Below are positions 17,320 to 25,909 of a DNA stretch of 41,617 nt, in pieces; within the stretch, counting starts at the first letter, position 1, and every line of letters starts with the position of its first letter. The notes below the pieces were generated by a model, which made no database searches, had not been told where the DNA came from, and saw nothing but the letters and a program-made list of their open reading frames with translations. The DNA comes from Candidatus Cryptobacteroides intestinigallinarum. GTDB taxonomy: Bacteria > Bacteroidota > Bacteroidia > Bacteroidales > UBA932. The position numbers were made by a program, and so were the translations under genes. The stretch spans positions 1-41,617 of the forward strand of contig JADIMK010000073.1 of assembly GCA_017694785.1 (NCBI GenBank), read 5' to 3'.

Positions 17320-17880
17320 ATGAAAAAGGTTTTGTTTTACGCATCATCTGCATTGGCTATAGCGCTGATGCTTTCATCATGCGGAGCTTCCAGAAAAGCC
17401 GTTGCGGCTGTTGAGGGAGAACAGGAAGTAAATCTGGTCTTCAATGAGGCAAAATATCACAGCGACAAGAGTTATTTCAGGGACAGCCAGTCCGGTATCA
17501 GCAAGGATCTTTCAACCGCGAAGAAAGTCGCCATGCAGAATACACGTCAGTCGATCAGCGCAATGGTCCAGGCACAGATAGGTCTTTTGGTAGAGAACTA
17601 CACACAGAATGACCAGGTGGCTGAGGATACAAGCTTCGGCAACGACCTTGAGGAACTTGGCCGTACTGTAGTGGATTCACAGCTTTCGGGACTGGAGATA
17701 GTTGCCGAAAAGGCATTCAAGCTTCCTGACGGGTCTTACCGTTACCATGTATGCATGCAGCTGAGCAAGGATGTCCTTGAAGATGCTCTTTCATCTGCCG
17801 TAGAGAAAGATGCAAAGCTCAAGCTTAAAGTCAACAAGGACAGATTCAGAGCGATCTATGAAGAAGTGATAAAGAAATAA
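17320..17880 (+). CDS. LPP20-family lipoprotein
   Basis: A 186-residue lipoprotein with signal peptide and lipobox LSSC (Cys at residue 21), followed by a Gly-Ala-Ser spacer. The mature domain has the LPP20 plan: the helix DLSTAKKVAMQNTRQSISAMV, a second helical part, and strands GLEIVAEKAF and YRYHVCMQL. It then ends in a helical tail. LPP20-type lipoproteins are usually outer-membrane-anchored on the periplasmic side. It is the tenth gene of the operon and ends only 2 bases from the stop of the convergent acetyltransferase gene. It has its own candidate -7 box. Confidence 0.82.
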   Translation: MKKVLFYASSALAIALMLSSCGASRKAVAAVEGEQEVNLVFNEAKYHSDKSYFRDSQSGISKDLSTAKKVAMQNTRQSISAMVQAQIGLLVENYTQNDQVAEDTSFGNDLEELGRTVVDSQLSGLEIVAEKAFKLPDGSYRYHVCMQLSKDVLEDALSSAVEKDAKLKLKVNKDRFRAIYEEVIKK

Positions 17881-17882
17881 CT

Positions 17883-18443
17883 TCAGATCTTCTTTATGAA
17901 TTTTGCGGGGACACCTCCGACGATGGTGTCCGCCGGAACATCCTTCGTGACGACAGCACCGGCTGCAATTATCGCATTGTCACCGATTGTGACGCCTTGA
18001 AGTATCGTCGAGTTTGAACCTACCCAGACATTCCTTCCGAGTACGATAGGAGCTGGGTAGGTATTTTGTCTGTCCTCAGGAGCAATGCCATGGTTGAGGG
18101 TCGCGAAGACCACATTGTGGCCTATCTGACATCCGTCCCCTATATATACTCCGCCGTGGTCCTGGAAATGGCAGCATGCATTGATGAATACATTTTCTCC
18201 GATATGTATGTTCTTGCCGAAGTCCGTATAGAACGGAGGGAATACTCGCAGGGTCGCAGGCACTTCATAGCCGAAAACTTCTGAAAGCATGGCCCTTGTC
18301 TGGTCGGGGTCGTGATAGGCCGAGTTGAGCCTGAATGTTATCTTCCTGGCTTCATTGCTCATCCTGTCCATCAGTTCATGTATTTCGTCTGAGGCAAGTG
18401 CTTTGCCTGTCTTTACATATTCGAGAAATTCATTCAGTTCCAT
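17883..18443 (-). CDS. Sugar O-acetyltransferase, maltose/galactoside acetyltransferase family
   Basis: The 186-residue protein is a left-handed beta-helix (hexapeptide repeat) acetyltransferase of the Maa/LacA/NodL group, which moves acetyl from acetyl-CoA to a sugar hydroxyl. The N-terminal MAT cap (about 1-60) is followed by hexapeptide turns (IGENVFINA, IGDGCQIGHNV, VWVGSNSTILQGV, IGDNAIIAAGAVV). The catalytic His is in ATLNHG near residue 117, and the C-terminal GVPAKFIKKI is typical. The acceptor sugar is unknown. The gene is separated from the upstream nuo operon by an intrinsic terminator (18482-18518). Confidence 0.88.
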   Translation of the reverse strand: MELNEFLEYVKTGKALASDEIHELMDRMSNEARKITFRLNSAYHDPDQTRAMLSEVFGYEVPATLRVFPPFYTDFGKNIHIGENVFINACCHFQDHGGVYIGDGCQIGHNVVFATLNHGIAPEDRQNTYPAPIVLGRNVWVGSNSTILQGVTIGDNAIIAAGAVVTKDVPADTIVGGVPAKFIKKI

Positions 18444-18481
18444 ATTTCCGTAATCTTTGTGTCCTTGAGGTGTAATCCTCT

Positions 18482-18518
18482 AAAAAATACAGCCGCCACA
18501 GATCTTCCGCGGCGGCTG
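18482..18518 (-). terminator. Intrinsic terminator of the nuo operon
   Basis: On the minus strand, an 8-bp perfect GC-rich stem (CAGCCGCC at 18490-18497 with GGCGGCTG at 18511-18518) with a 13-base loop is followed by a T-run (18482-18487). It lies 75 bases past the nuoN stop and before the acetyltransferase gene, so it closes the nuo transcript. Confidence 0.85.
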
Positions 18519-18592
18519 CAAATATAGTTCAGATATGTCTGTATAATGTATCTTCTTTACATGGAAATGTACCTTTGTTACACTCTGAAGAC

Positions 18593-20026
18593 CTACATTC
18601 CGAATGAAAAGGCATTTATTCCGTCAAATATCGAGCTGACAAGGCCGAGGATGATGATTCCTGCGATGCAGAGTACAAGTCCTGTACGGGTGCCTGTTCC
18701 GCTTCTGAAGGTTGCCACAGGAGCATCGTTCCTGTTTATGAACATAGCCTTGACAACCAGAAGGTAGTAGTAGAGGGATATGACAGTATTTGCAAGTGCG
18801 ATGAACACAAGAACATGGAATCCTTTTTCAAAGGCTGCCGCAAAGATGAAGAACTTTGAGAAGAAGCCAGCGAAAGGAGGTATTCCTGCCAGTGAAAACA
18901 GGGCAAGTGTCATAGTCACTGCAAGTTTCGGATTGGTGCTGTATAGCCCGTTGTAGTCGTCCATGGTGACTTTGCCCTTGCTGTTCTGTTCTACTGCGGA
19001 TATTACTCCGAAGGCTGCGAGGTTGGCTGCCATGTAAACCAGCACATAGAAAATCAGGGAAGTCATGCCGTAGGCTGATCCGCTGATTACGGCAAGCATG
19101 ATGTAGCCGGCCTGTGATATTGAAGAGAACGCAAGGAATCTCTTGAGATTCTTCTGCCTGATGGCAAATACGTTGGCCACCGTGATGCTCAGGACAATGA
19201 CGATATAGAGCATCAGCTGCCAGTACTGTACCATAGGAGCGAATACTTTGGTCAGGATGACCATCAGGGTGAAGGCAGCCGCAGCTTTAGACACTACTGA
19301 AAGATATGATGTCACAGCTGTAGGTGCCCCCTGGTAGGTATCTGCTGTCCAGAGGTGGAACGGTACAAGTGATATCTTGAATCCGAGGCCGGTGAAGAAG
19401 AATACCATCGCCATGATCTGCAGCGGCGTCCCTTTCATTCCTGCAGTCATGTCATCGAAATAAAGGGTACCTGTCGTGCCGTACAGGAAGGAGATGCCGT
19501 AGAGCATCAGCCCGCTTGCGAACAGCGCACTGAGGATGAACTTGGCTCCGGCCTCAGCAGAATTGCCTTTGTATTTGTCGAAGGCCACAAGGCAGGCCAT
19601 AGGCACAGATGCAAGCTCCAGTCCTATGAAGAACATCAAGAAGTGTCCGGCACTTATCATGAAGTCCATTCCGATCAGAGTCGAAAGGGTGAGGACATAG
19701 AATTCCCCTCTCTTGAAGGATGTGTCTTCGCGGCTGAGCCAAGGTCCTGCCTGCAGGAACACCAGAAGAGTCCCTATTGCGAGGATGCTCTTGACAATGC
19801 CGTAGACAGGTCTGTAGATATACATTCCTCCGAATATTTCTCCTGAAGCTGTGCTGTACGGCCAGATTGTTCCTGCTATGAACAGGGTCATCAGGATACA
19901 TGTGAAAGTATGGAAGAATTTCCTTCCGCGTTCTCCGGCGATCAGGTCATAAAGGAGAACAATGACTGTTATCGCTGTAAGGGCGATCTCAGTGTACATA
20001 TATGTGAAAATTCCAGCGTAGTCCAT
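18593..20026 (-). CDS. nuoN: NADH-quinone oxidoreductase subunit N
   Basis: NuoN is one of the three antiporter-like proton-pumping membrane subunits of complex I. The 477-residue, polytopic protein has about 14 membrane helices and the conserved block [20 protein letters not shown], with the TM7-type Lys intact nine residues before the Trp. A later Lys-bearing helix is also present. It is the last gene of the operon, 13 bases after nuoM, and is followed by a strong terminator. Confidence 0.94.
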   Translation of the reverse strand: MDYAGIFTYMYTEIALTAITVIVLLYDLIAGERGRKFFHTFTCILMTLFIAGTIWPYSTASGEIFGGMYIYRPVYGIVKSILAIGTLLVFLQAGPWLSREDTSFKRGEFYVLTLSTLIGMDFMISAGHFLMFFIGLELASVPMACLVAFDKYKGNSAEAGAKFILSALFASGLMLYGISFLYGTTGTLYFDDMTAGMKGTPLQIMAMVFFFTGLGFKISLVPFHLWTADTYQGAPTAVTSYLSVVSKAAAAFTLMVILTKVFAPMVQYWQLMLYIVIVLSITVANVFAIRQKNLKRFLAFSSISQAGYIMLAVISGSAYGMTSLIFYVLVYMAANLAAFGVISAVEQNSKGKVTMDDYNGLYSTNPKLAVTMTLALFSLAGIPPFAGFFSKFFIFAAAFEKGFHVLVFIALANTVISLYYYLLVVKAMFINRNDAPVATFRSGTGTRTGLVLCIAGIIILGLVSSIFDGINAFSFGM

Positions 20027-20039
20027 TTTACAGTCAGTT

Positions 20040-21524
20040 TCAGTTCAATATATGGGATATCAGAGGTAATACGCTCTCATGGATCATGTCACTCATCCAC
20101 AGCGGAGAGAGTCCAAGTCCGGCGATGCAGACTATGAGGACGATGACGGCAAGGCGTTCATCCCAGGTGGCATCCGTAAGCTTCAGATGCTCAGGGTTGG
20201 TGCAGGTGCCGTAGAGTATCTTTCCGATGAGTCGGAGGATATAGACAGCCGTGATGACAATCGAGGTGCAGGCTATGACTGTGACAACCCTATGGAATAC
20301 GTCGTTGTCCATGAATGCTCCGTTGAAGATGGTCATCTCGGCTACGAAGCCGCTGAGGCCCGGAAGACCGAGGTTGGCCAGACCGGCTATCACATAGCAG
20401 ACAGAGAGGAACGGCATTATCCTCATCAGTCCGCTCAGCTCCCTGATGTCCCTTGTGTGGGTCCTTCCGTAGATCATTCCGATGAGCGCGAAGAAGAGAG
20501 CTGTCATGAGTCCATGGCTGAGCATCTGGAGCACTGCTCCTGTGGCTGCGGTGGAATTCATCATCAGGATGGCAAACAGCACCAGACCGCAGTGTGACAC
20601 TGAAGAATATGCGTTGATATACTTGAGGTCGGTCTGTACGCATGCGGAGAATGCTCCGTAGACTACAGATATGGCAGTGAGTATGATGAATATCCAGCTG
20701 AGTTCCTGTGCCGCGTCAGGCAGCAGGTACATCGCTATCCTGAAGCATCCGTATCCTCCGAGCTTCATGAGCACTCCGGCGTGTAGCATGGAGACGGCTG
20801 TCGGGGCAGAAGCATGTCCGTCCGGACTCCATGTGTGGAACGGGAAAAGGGCTCCGAGCACTCCGAATCCTATGAAGATGATAGGGAACCATACTCTCTG
20901 CATATGCAGCGGAATGTTGTCCATCCTTGCTATTTCAGTGATTTCCATAGTGGTCGCTCCGGAACCGAAATATATGCCGAGGATACCGATGAGAATGAGT
21001 GCGGAACCACCCATGAGCATCAGCGTAAGCTTCATGGCTGAATATTCTTTCCTGCCTGTACCCCAGACTCCGATGAGCAGGTACATAGGTATGAGGGCCA
21101 CTTCATAGAACATGAACATCGTGAAGAGGTCCACTGATATGAAGAATCCGAATACACCGGTGGAGAGCAGGCAGAACCACATGAAGAATTCCTTGGTCTT
21201 GTCGGTAAGCTTCCATGAGGCGAATGTGCCGGTGAACACTATGATTGCCGAGAGCAGCAGCATCGCTACAGAAATGCCGTCGACTCCTACGGAGTATCTG
21301 ATATTGAGCGGCCTGTACCAGAGTATGCTGTCGGTCAGAAGCATCGGGGCTGCCTGTCCTTCTGCCCTCTGTCCGAGGTAGATGAATACCAGGGATATGG
21401 CCAGGGCCAGCAGGACTGATGATCCGGCCACCATCACAGCATGTATCTGCCTGGTGTTCCTTGATACCCAGAGTCCGAGCATCATCAGAAGGGGAACGGC
21501 CGGAAAAAGTGACAATATATTCAT
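20040..21524 (-). CDS. nuoM: NADH-quinone oxidoreductase subunit M
   Basis: This antiporter-like membrane subunit of complex I has 494 residues and about 14 helices. The conserved Glu of TM5 ([15 protein letters not shown]) and the [12 protein letters not shown] block are present. At the position of the usual TM7 lysine the sequence reads [13 protein letters not shown], i.e. Leu instead of Lys nine residues before the Trp. I believe this is a trait of Bacteroidetes NuoM rather than a defect, but could not check. The gap to nuoL is 73 bases, with no gene in it. Confidence 0.94.
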   Translation of the reverse strand: MNILSLFPAVPLLMMLGLWVSRNTRQIHAVMVAGSSVLLALAISLVFIYLGQRAEGQAAPMLLTDSILWYRPLNIRYSVGVDGISVAMLLLSAIIVFTGTFASWKLTDKTKEFFMWFCLLSTGVFGFFISVDLFTMFMFYEVALIPMYLLIGVWGTGRKEYSAMKLTLMLMGGSALILIGILGIYFGSGATTMEITEIARMDNIPLHMQRVWFPIIFIGFGVLGALFPFHTWSPDGHASAPTAVSMLHAGVLMKLGGYGCFRIAMYLLPDAAQELSWIFIILTAISVVYGAFSACVQTDLKYINAYSSVSHCGLVLFAILMMNSTAATGAVLQMLSHGLMTALFFALIGMIYGRTHTRDIRELSGLMRIMPFLSVCYVIAGLANLGLPGLSGFVAEMTIFNGAFMDNDVFHRVVTVIACTSIVITAVYILRLIGKILYGTCTNPEHLKLTDATWDERLAVIVLIVCIAGLGLSPLWMSDMIHESVLPLISHILN

Positions 21525-21597
21525 AATCCTATGTCAGTTTTGACTTTACAATTCATTAAACATCCTGTGTCCGGCAGGGGACACCATTGTACCATAT

Positions 21598-23487
21598 CTA
21601 CATCAGCATGAGCACTATCGCAAGGCAGAGAGCTCCGCCGAGAAACCATATCGCATATTTCTGCACATAGCCGCTCTGCATCTGCCTGATGGCCCATGAG
21701 ACCTTGTTCGTGACAGCGGCAAGCAGGTTCATGAAGCCGTCGACGATATGTCTGTCGAACCATGCTATAGGGGTACTGATATGTGCGAAGATGATCCTAT
21801 GTGTGATGAACTGGTATATCTCGTCGATGTAGAACCTGTGGTAGGCAGCCTTGTGGAGACCGCTGAAGCGTACGGCCAGAGAATCTGCCACGGTCCTGTC
21901 CTCCCTCATGTACATCCATGTCGCAAGCGCTATCCCGATGACAGCTGTGCAGAGGCTCACTGAAGCTACGCTCCAGTCAATATGTATATGATAGGCCTGT
22001 CCGTTGCTGCTGACGAACTCCCCGAACGGGATCCATCCGGCGACGAGGGTCACGGCGGCAAGGAATATGAGAGGGATTGTCATCGTAAGCGGTGCCTCAT
22101 GAGGCCTGTGCTCCCTGTGGAGCTCCTTGTTCTCCTTGCCCCAGAAGATGCACCAGTATAGCCTTGCCATATAGAAGGCGGTGAGTCCGGCGATGAATGT
22201 CATGACAACTCCCATGACAGGGCTGAACCTGAAGCAGGCTGTAAGTATCTCATCCTTGGAGAAGAAGCCGCTCAGCGGCCAGATACCTGCTATCGAAAGG
22301 CATGCTATCAGGAATGTGATGTGGGTCACAGGCATGTATTTCCTGAGTCCGCCCATTGCAGACATCTCGTTGGAGTGCACTGCATGGATGATGCAGCCGG
22401 CTCCGAGGAAGAGCAGAGCCTTGAACATCGCATGTGTGAAGAGATGGAACATGGATGCCATGTAGCCGAGTCCGCCTTCATGAGGATCAGCCGAAGTACA
22501 TACTCCGAGTGCAACTATCATGAAGCCTATCTGGGAGATTGTACTGAAGGCAAGCACCCTCTTGATGTCACTCTGGACGCAGGCCACAACAGCTGCATAT
22601 AAGGCAGTGAATGCTCCGACATAGGCGGTGATGTGCAGGACATCAGGAGCATAGACGATGAAGAGAGGGAACATCCTTGCCACGAGGTAAACGCCCGCCA
22701 CAACCATGGTGGCAGCATGTATCAGGGCCGATACCGGTGTAGGACCTTCCATTGCATCAGGCAGCCAGATGTGCAGAGGGAACATCGCACTCTATCCTGC
22801 ACCACCGATGAACATGAGCCCGAGGGCAAGCGGAAGCAGGGCTCTGGCAGCGCCGAGGGCCGGAGCATCAGGAGTGAATGAGAATGTCCCTGTGTAGAAG
22901 CCGTAGACCAGGATTCCGATCAGGAAGCCGAGATCTGCGAACCTTGTGACTATGAATGCTTTCTTTGATGCAGCAATTGCCTCTTTCTTTGTGTAGTAGA
23001 AACCTATGAGAAGATATGAGCTCACACCCACAAGCTCCCAGAAGATGTACATCTGGAAGATGTTGGTCGCAACCACGAGTCCGAGCATGCTCATAGTGAA
23101 GAGAGACAGGAAGGCATAGTATCTCTGGAAGCCCCGTTCTCCTTTCATGTATCCGAATGAGTAGATGTGCACCATAAGGGATACTGTGGAGATGACAATC
23201 AGCATCATTACTGAAATCGGGTCGAGCATGACTCCGAGATCTATGTGGAGGCTGCCGTTGAACGGGAGCCATACCGTATTCCAAGGTATCAGGGTAGGGA
23301 AGACTCCCTCGGCATTCCTGCCGGCCCCGAAATATGAAAACGCCGTCCAGTAGCTCAGGAGTGCTACGGCAGCAGTGACCGCAGTGCCGATGATTCCGGC
23401 GACCGTATTCCTGAGCTTTGTCCCGAGCAGACCTATGAAGATGAAGCTCAGGAACGGAAGCAGAAGTATAAGTACTGTATATTCCAT
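21598..23487 (-). pseudogene. nuoL: NADH-quinone oxidoreductase subunit L, interrupted by an in-frame TAG
   Basis: NuoL is the distal proton-pumping subunit that also forms the long lateral helix of complex I. The gene is full length (629 codons plus stop) and its two halves are in one frame, but codon 232 is TAG (22792-22794). Upstream the protein reads LMFIGGAG, and downstream SAMFPLHIWLPDAMEGPTPV continues the conserved sequence without loss. The missing residue is the invariant Lys of GKSAQ/GKSAM, Lys229 in E. coli, which is essential for pumping. A single A-to-T change (AAG to TAG) explains it. As read, translation yields a 231-residue fragment; restart at ATG 22785 would give 395 residues. 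Both parts look under purifying selection, so the mutation is recent, a sequencing error, or suppressed. Confidence 0.85.
22792..22794 (-). other. nuoL: In-frame amber codon at the conserved NuoL lysine
   Basis: On the minus strand the codon order is GCA-GGA-TAG-AGT-GCG-ATG. TAG is a normal stop elsewhere in this window (tig, clpX, and nuoI of the same operon), so general recoding of TAG is unlikely. Confidence 0.9.
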
Positions 23488-23522
23488 TATCGTATTTTCT
23501 GTTTAGAGCTGTGATTTTGTTC

Positions 23523-23831
23523 CTACCATTTCATCTTGTCCAGATTCTTCACCTGGATGTTCTTCATGTTGCGGTATATGTTGATGATGATGGCTATCGC
23601 GACAGCTGTCTCAGCCGCACTGATTCCGATGGCGAAAAGCGAGAAGAAGAAGCCTTCTAGCTGTCCCGGGAAAAGGAAGCGGTTGAATACCACGAAGTTG
23701 ATGTCTACCGAGTTGAGGATCAGCTCTACAGAGATAAGCATCGCAAGCAGGTTGCGTCTGGTGAAGAATCCGTAGATTCCCACGAACATCATTATCGTAG
23801 AGACTATGAGGTAATATTCCATGTGTACCAT
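23523..23831 (-). CDS. nuoK: NADH-quinone oxidoreductase subunit K
   Basis: A 102-residue protein with three membrane helices, the usual size of NuoK. It carries the two conserved membrane glutamates, in ISVELILNSV and ISAAETAVAIAI, which form part of the E-channel coupling quinone reduction to pumping. An AAGGAAC stretch lies 7-13 bases before the ATG at 23831, so I prefer this start to the ATG three codons later. nuoJ ends 12 bases upstream and nuoL begins 35 bases downstream. Confidence 0.95.
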   Translation of the reverse strand: MVHMEYYLIVSTIMMFVGIYGFFTRRNLLAMLISVELILNSVDINFVVFNRFLFPGQLEGFFFSLFAIGISAAETAVAIAIIINIYRNMKNIQVKNLDKMKW

Positions 23832-23843
23832 AGCTGTTCCTTT

Positions 23844-24353
23844 TTATCGTTTTCTTGCAATCATGATTCCGCCTATTATACAGGCGAGCAGGAGTATGCT
23901 TATGACCTCGAACGGCAGGAGATATCCGTATTTGTCCGGGCTCATGAGGGCATGTCCGATTTCCCTTACAGGAAGCTCTCCGTGTTCGAACACCGGGCTC
24001 AGGAACCTGTTCTTCAGGGTCACGGTCAGGCAGATGCACAATGCGGCCAGAGTCGCCACAAGGCCTGCGAAAAATTTCCCTTTCTTCAGCTTCTCCGCCT
24101 GGTCACCTTCACTTGAGGTAAGAAGGATGGAGAAAACATAGAGCACTGTGATGCCGCCGGCATATACAAGCAGCTGCACGGCACCGAGGAATGAATAGTT
24201 GAGCTGGAAATAGATTCCGGCTGTCCCGAAAAGGACGAAAAGCAGATATGTGGCTGCCCTCAGGATACGCCTGGTGGTCACTGCCAGCACCGCACTGACG
24301 GTTATGAAGACCGCCAGGACGGCAAATACTATCATGTCGAGAGTTATGTTCAT
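23844..24353 (-). CDS. nuoJ: NADH-quinone oxidoreductase subunit J
   Basis: The 169-residue membrane subunit has five helices. The first (IVFAVLAVFITVSAVLAVTT) leads into RRILRAATYLL, and the third carries the conserved LLVYAGGITVLYVF motif with the pi-bulge region. It belongs to the proton-translocating membrane arm next to NuoK and NuoH. The start lies 2 bases after the nuoI stop, so translation is probably coupled. Confidence 0.94.
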   Translation of the reverse strand: MNITLDMIVFAVLAVFITVSAVLAVTTRRILRAATYLLFVLFGTAGIYFQLNYSFLGAVQLLVYAGGITVLYVFSILLTSSEGDQAEKLKKGKFFAGLVATLAALCICLTVTLKNRFLSPVFEHGELPVREIGHALMSPDKYGYLLPFEVISILLLACIIGGIMIARKR

Positions 24354-24355
24354 GG

Positions 24356-24796
24356 CTATTGCTTATTCAATGTTTTGACCAGCTTGCTCCTTGTGAACAC
24401 TGCGTGTTCGAAATCTGTCGTGAACTCGATCGCATGGTGCGGGCATGCGTTCACGCACAGATGGCAGAACATGCATGAGCCCAGGTCATATTCATATTTC
24501 ACCAGATGCTTCTTCGGCTTGCCTGTAGCCGGGTCAGTGATCATCTCTGAAGTTATCTTTATGGCTCCGTTAGGACAGGCCATCTGGCAGAGTCCGCAGG
24601 CTACACACCTGTTGTTGCCGTTTTCATCAAGCGGCATGACAAGGTCGCCGCAGAATCTTTCGTTCATCTTGAGGACAGCCCTGTTCTCCGGATACTGTTC
24701 TGTGATCTTAGGGGTGAAATATTCCCTGAAGGTCACCTTCATGCCGGTGAGCAGTGAGCCGATTCCCTTGAAAAGTCCTTTTATATAATTCCACAT
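24356..24796 (-). CDS. nuoI: NADH-quinone oxidoreductase subunit I (2x[4Fe-4S])
   Basis: NuoI carries clusters N6a and N6b, which pass electrons to NuoB. Two ferredoxin-type motifs are complete: CVACGLCQMACP and CMFCHLCVNACP. Length is 146 residues from ATG 24796 (MWNYIKGLFKGI), placed 2 bases after nuoH; a longer in-frame reading back to 24877 would lie inside nuoH and is not family-like. The stop is TAG, which shows that TAG terminates translation within this same operon. Confidence 0.94.
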   Translation of the reverse strand: MWNYIKGLFKGIGSLLTGMKVTFREYFTPKITEQYPENRAVLKMNERFCGDLVMPLDENGNNRCVACGLCQMACPNGAIKITSEMITDPATGKPKKHLVKYEYDLGSCMFCHLCVNACPHHAIEFTTDFEHAVFTRSKLVKTLNKQ

Positions 24797-24798
24797 GG

Positions 24799-25875
24799 CT
24801 AAAAATGCAATTTGAATACAACAACCACAACCATAAGAAGAAGGTTCAGAAGTCCTATAGGTACCAGATACTTCCATTCAAGGGTGAGGATCTGGTCGAT
24901 CCTGAGCCTAGGGAATGTCCATTTGATCCACATCAGCAGCCATACTACGAAGAAGGCTTTCACAAAGAACCAGATGAATCCAGGGATCCAGTCCATGACG
25001 GCGTTGAAACCGTCAAGTCCAGGGATGTGCAGCGGCATCCATCCTCCGAGGAAGATGGTCGCGGCGATGCTGGACACTATGAAGAGGTTTACGAATTCTG
25101 CCACATAGAAGAGGCCGAAATGCATTCCGGAATATTCGGTGTGGTAGCCGGCGGTAAGTTCGGATTCTGCCTCAGGCAGGTCGAACGGTCCGCGGTTGAC
25201 CTCTGCGTTTGCTGCAATAAGATAGATGACGAATGAGATTATGGCAGGAATGTGTCCTTTGAAGATAAACCATCCGTCGGCCTGTCTCATGACGATCTCA
25301 GAAAACTGCATAGTGTCGGTGAGCACTACGATTGTGAGGATTGAAAGTCCGACCGAGAGTTCGTAGCTGATCATCTGGGCGCCGCTTCTCATCGCACCGA
25401 TGAGGGAGAACTTGTTGTTGGAGCTCCATCCGGCAAGCAGGATTCCAACTATTCCGATGGAAGATGCGGCCATGAAGAAGAGTACACCGACATTGAAGTC
25501 GAATATCTCAAGTCCACGGCTGAACGGGATGCAGGCAAAGGCCATCACAGAGGCCAGTATCACAAGATATGGAGCAAGGTTATAGAGGAACTTATCCGAA
25601 TGCCTGATGGTTATGATCTCCTTGGTCAGCATCTTGAATACGTCGCAGATGACCTGGACGCTTCCCCATGGACCGACCCTTGTAGGTCCGAGACGGCACT
25701 GGAAGGCAGCGCAGACCTTGCGCTCCATATATATCATTATTATGGCGATCACGACATACACGAGCAGGAGGCAGATGCCGATGGCAAGGCACTCGATGAA
25801 GATGGCCAGGCCTTCCGACATGACTGAAGTCAGCTGTGTATGGATCCAGTTTGTAACTATACCGAAATCAAACAT
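24799..25875 (-). CDS. nuoH: NADH-quinone oxidoreductase subunit H
   Basis: NuoH forms much of the quinone-binding cavity and links the redox arm to the pumping arm. The 358-residue protein has about nine helices and the family motifs ERKVCAAFQCRLGPTRVGP and EVNRGPFDLPEAESELTAGY, the latter with the acidic residues at the cavity. A C-terminal RLRIDQILTLEWKYLVP block is typical. It lies between nuoCD and nuoI with short gaps. Confidence 0.96.
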   Translation of the reverse strand: MFDFGIVTNWIHTQLTSVMSEGLAIFIECLAIGICLLLVYVVIAIIMIYMERKVCAAFQCRLGPTRVGPWGSVQVICDVFKMLTKEIITIRHSDKFLYNLAPYLVILASVMAFACIPFSRGLEIFDFNVGVLFFMAASSIGIVGILLAGWSSNNKFSLIGAMRSGAQMISYELSVGLSILTIVVLTDTMQFSEIVMRQADGWFIFKGHIPAIISFVIYLIAANAEVNRGPFDLPEAESELTAGYHTEYSGMHFGLFYVAEFVNLFIVSSIAATIFLGGWMPLHIPGLDGFNAVMDWIPGFIWFFVKAFFVVWLLMWIKWTFPRLRIDQILTLEWKYLVPIGLLNLLLMVVVVVFKLHF

Positions 25876-25909
25876 ATTCTAATACTTTTTTATCCGGTCC
25901 TGTTGTCAT

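Noticed and set aside
20079..20597. Long plus-strand frames inside the nuo genes (for example within nuoM and nuoCD)
   Set aside because: They are antisense shadows of strongly conserved complex I genes and have low-complexity, charged translations.
22792..22794. Pyrrolysine at the nuoL TAG
   Set aside because: TAG is an ordinary stop in tig, clpX and nuoI; no pyl genes are in the window and NuoL is not a known pyrrolysine protein. Left only as a remote option in the finding.
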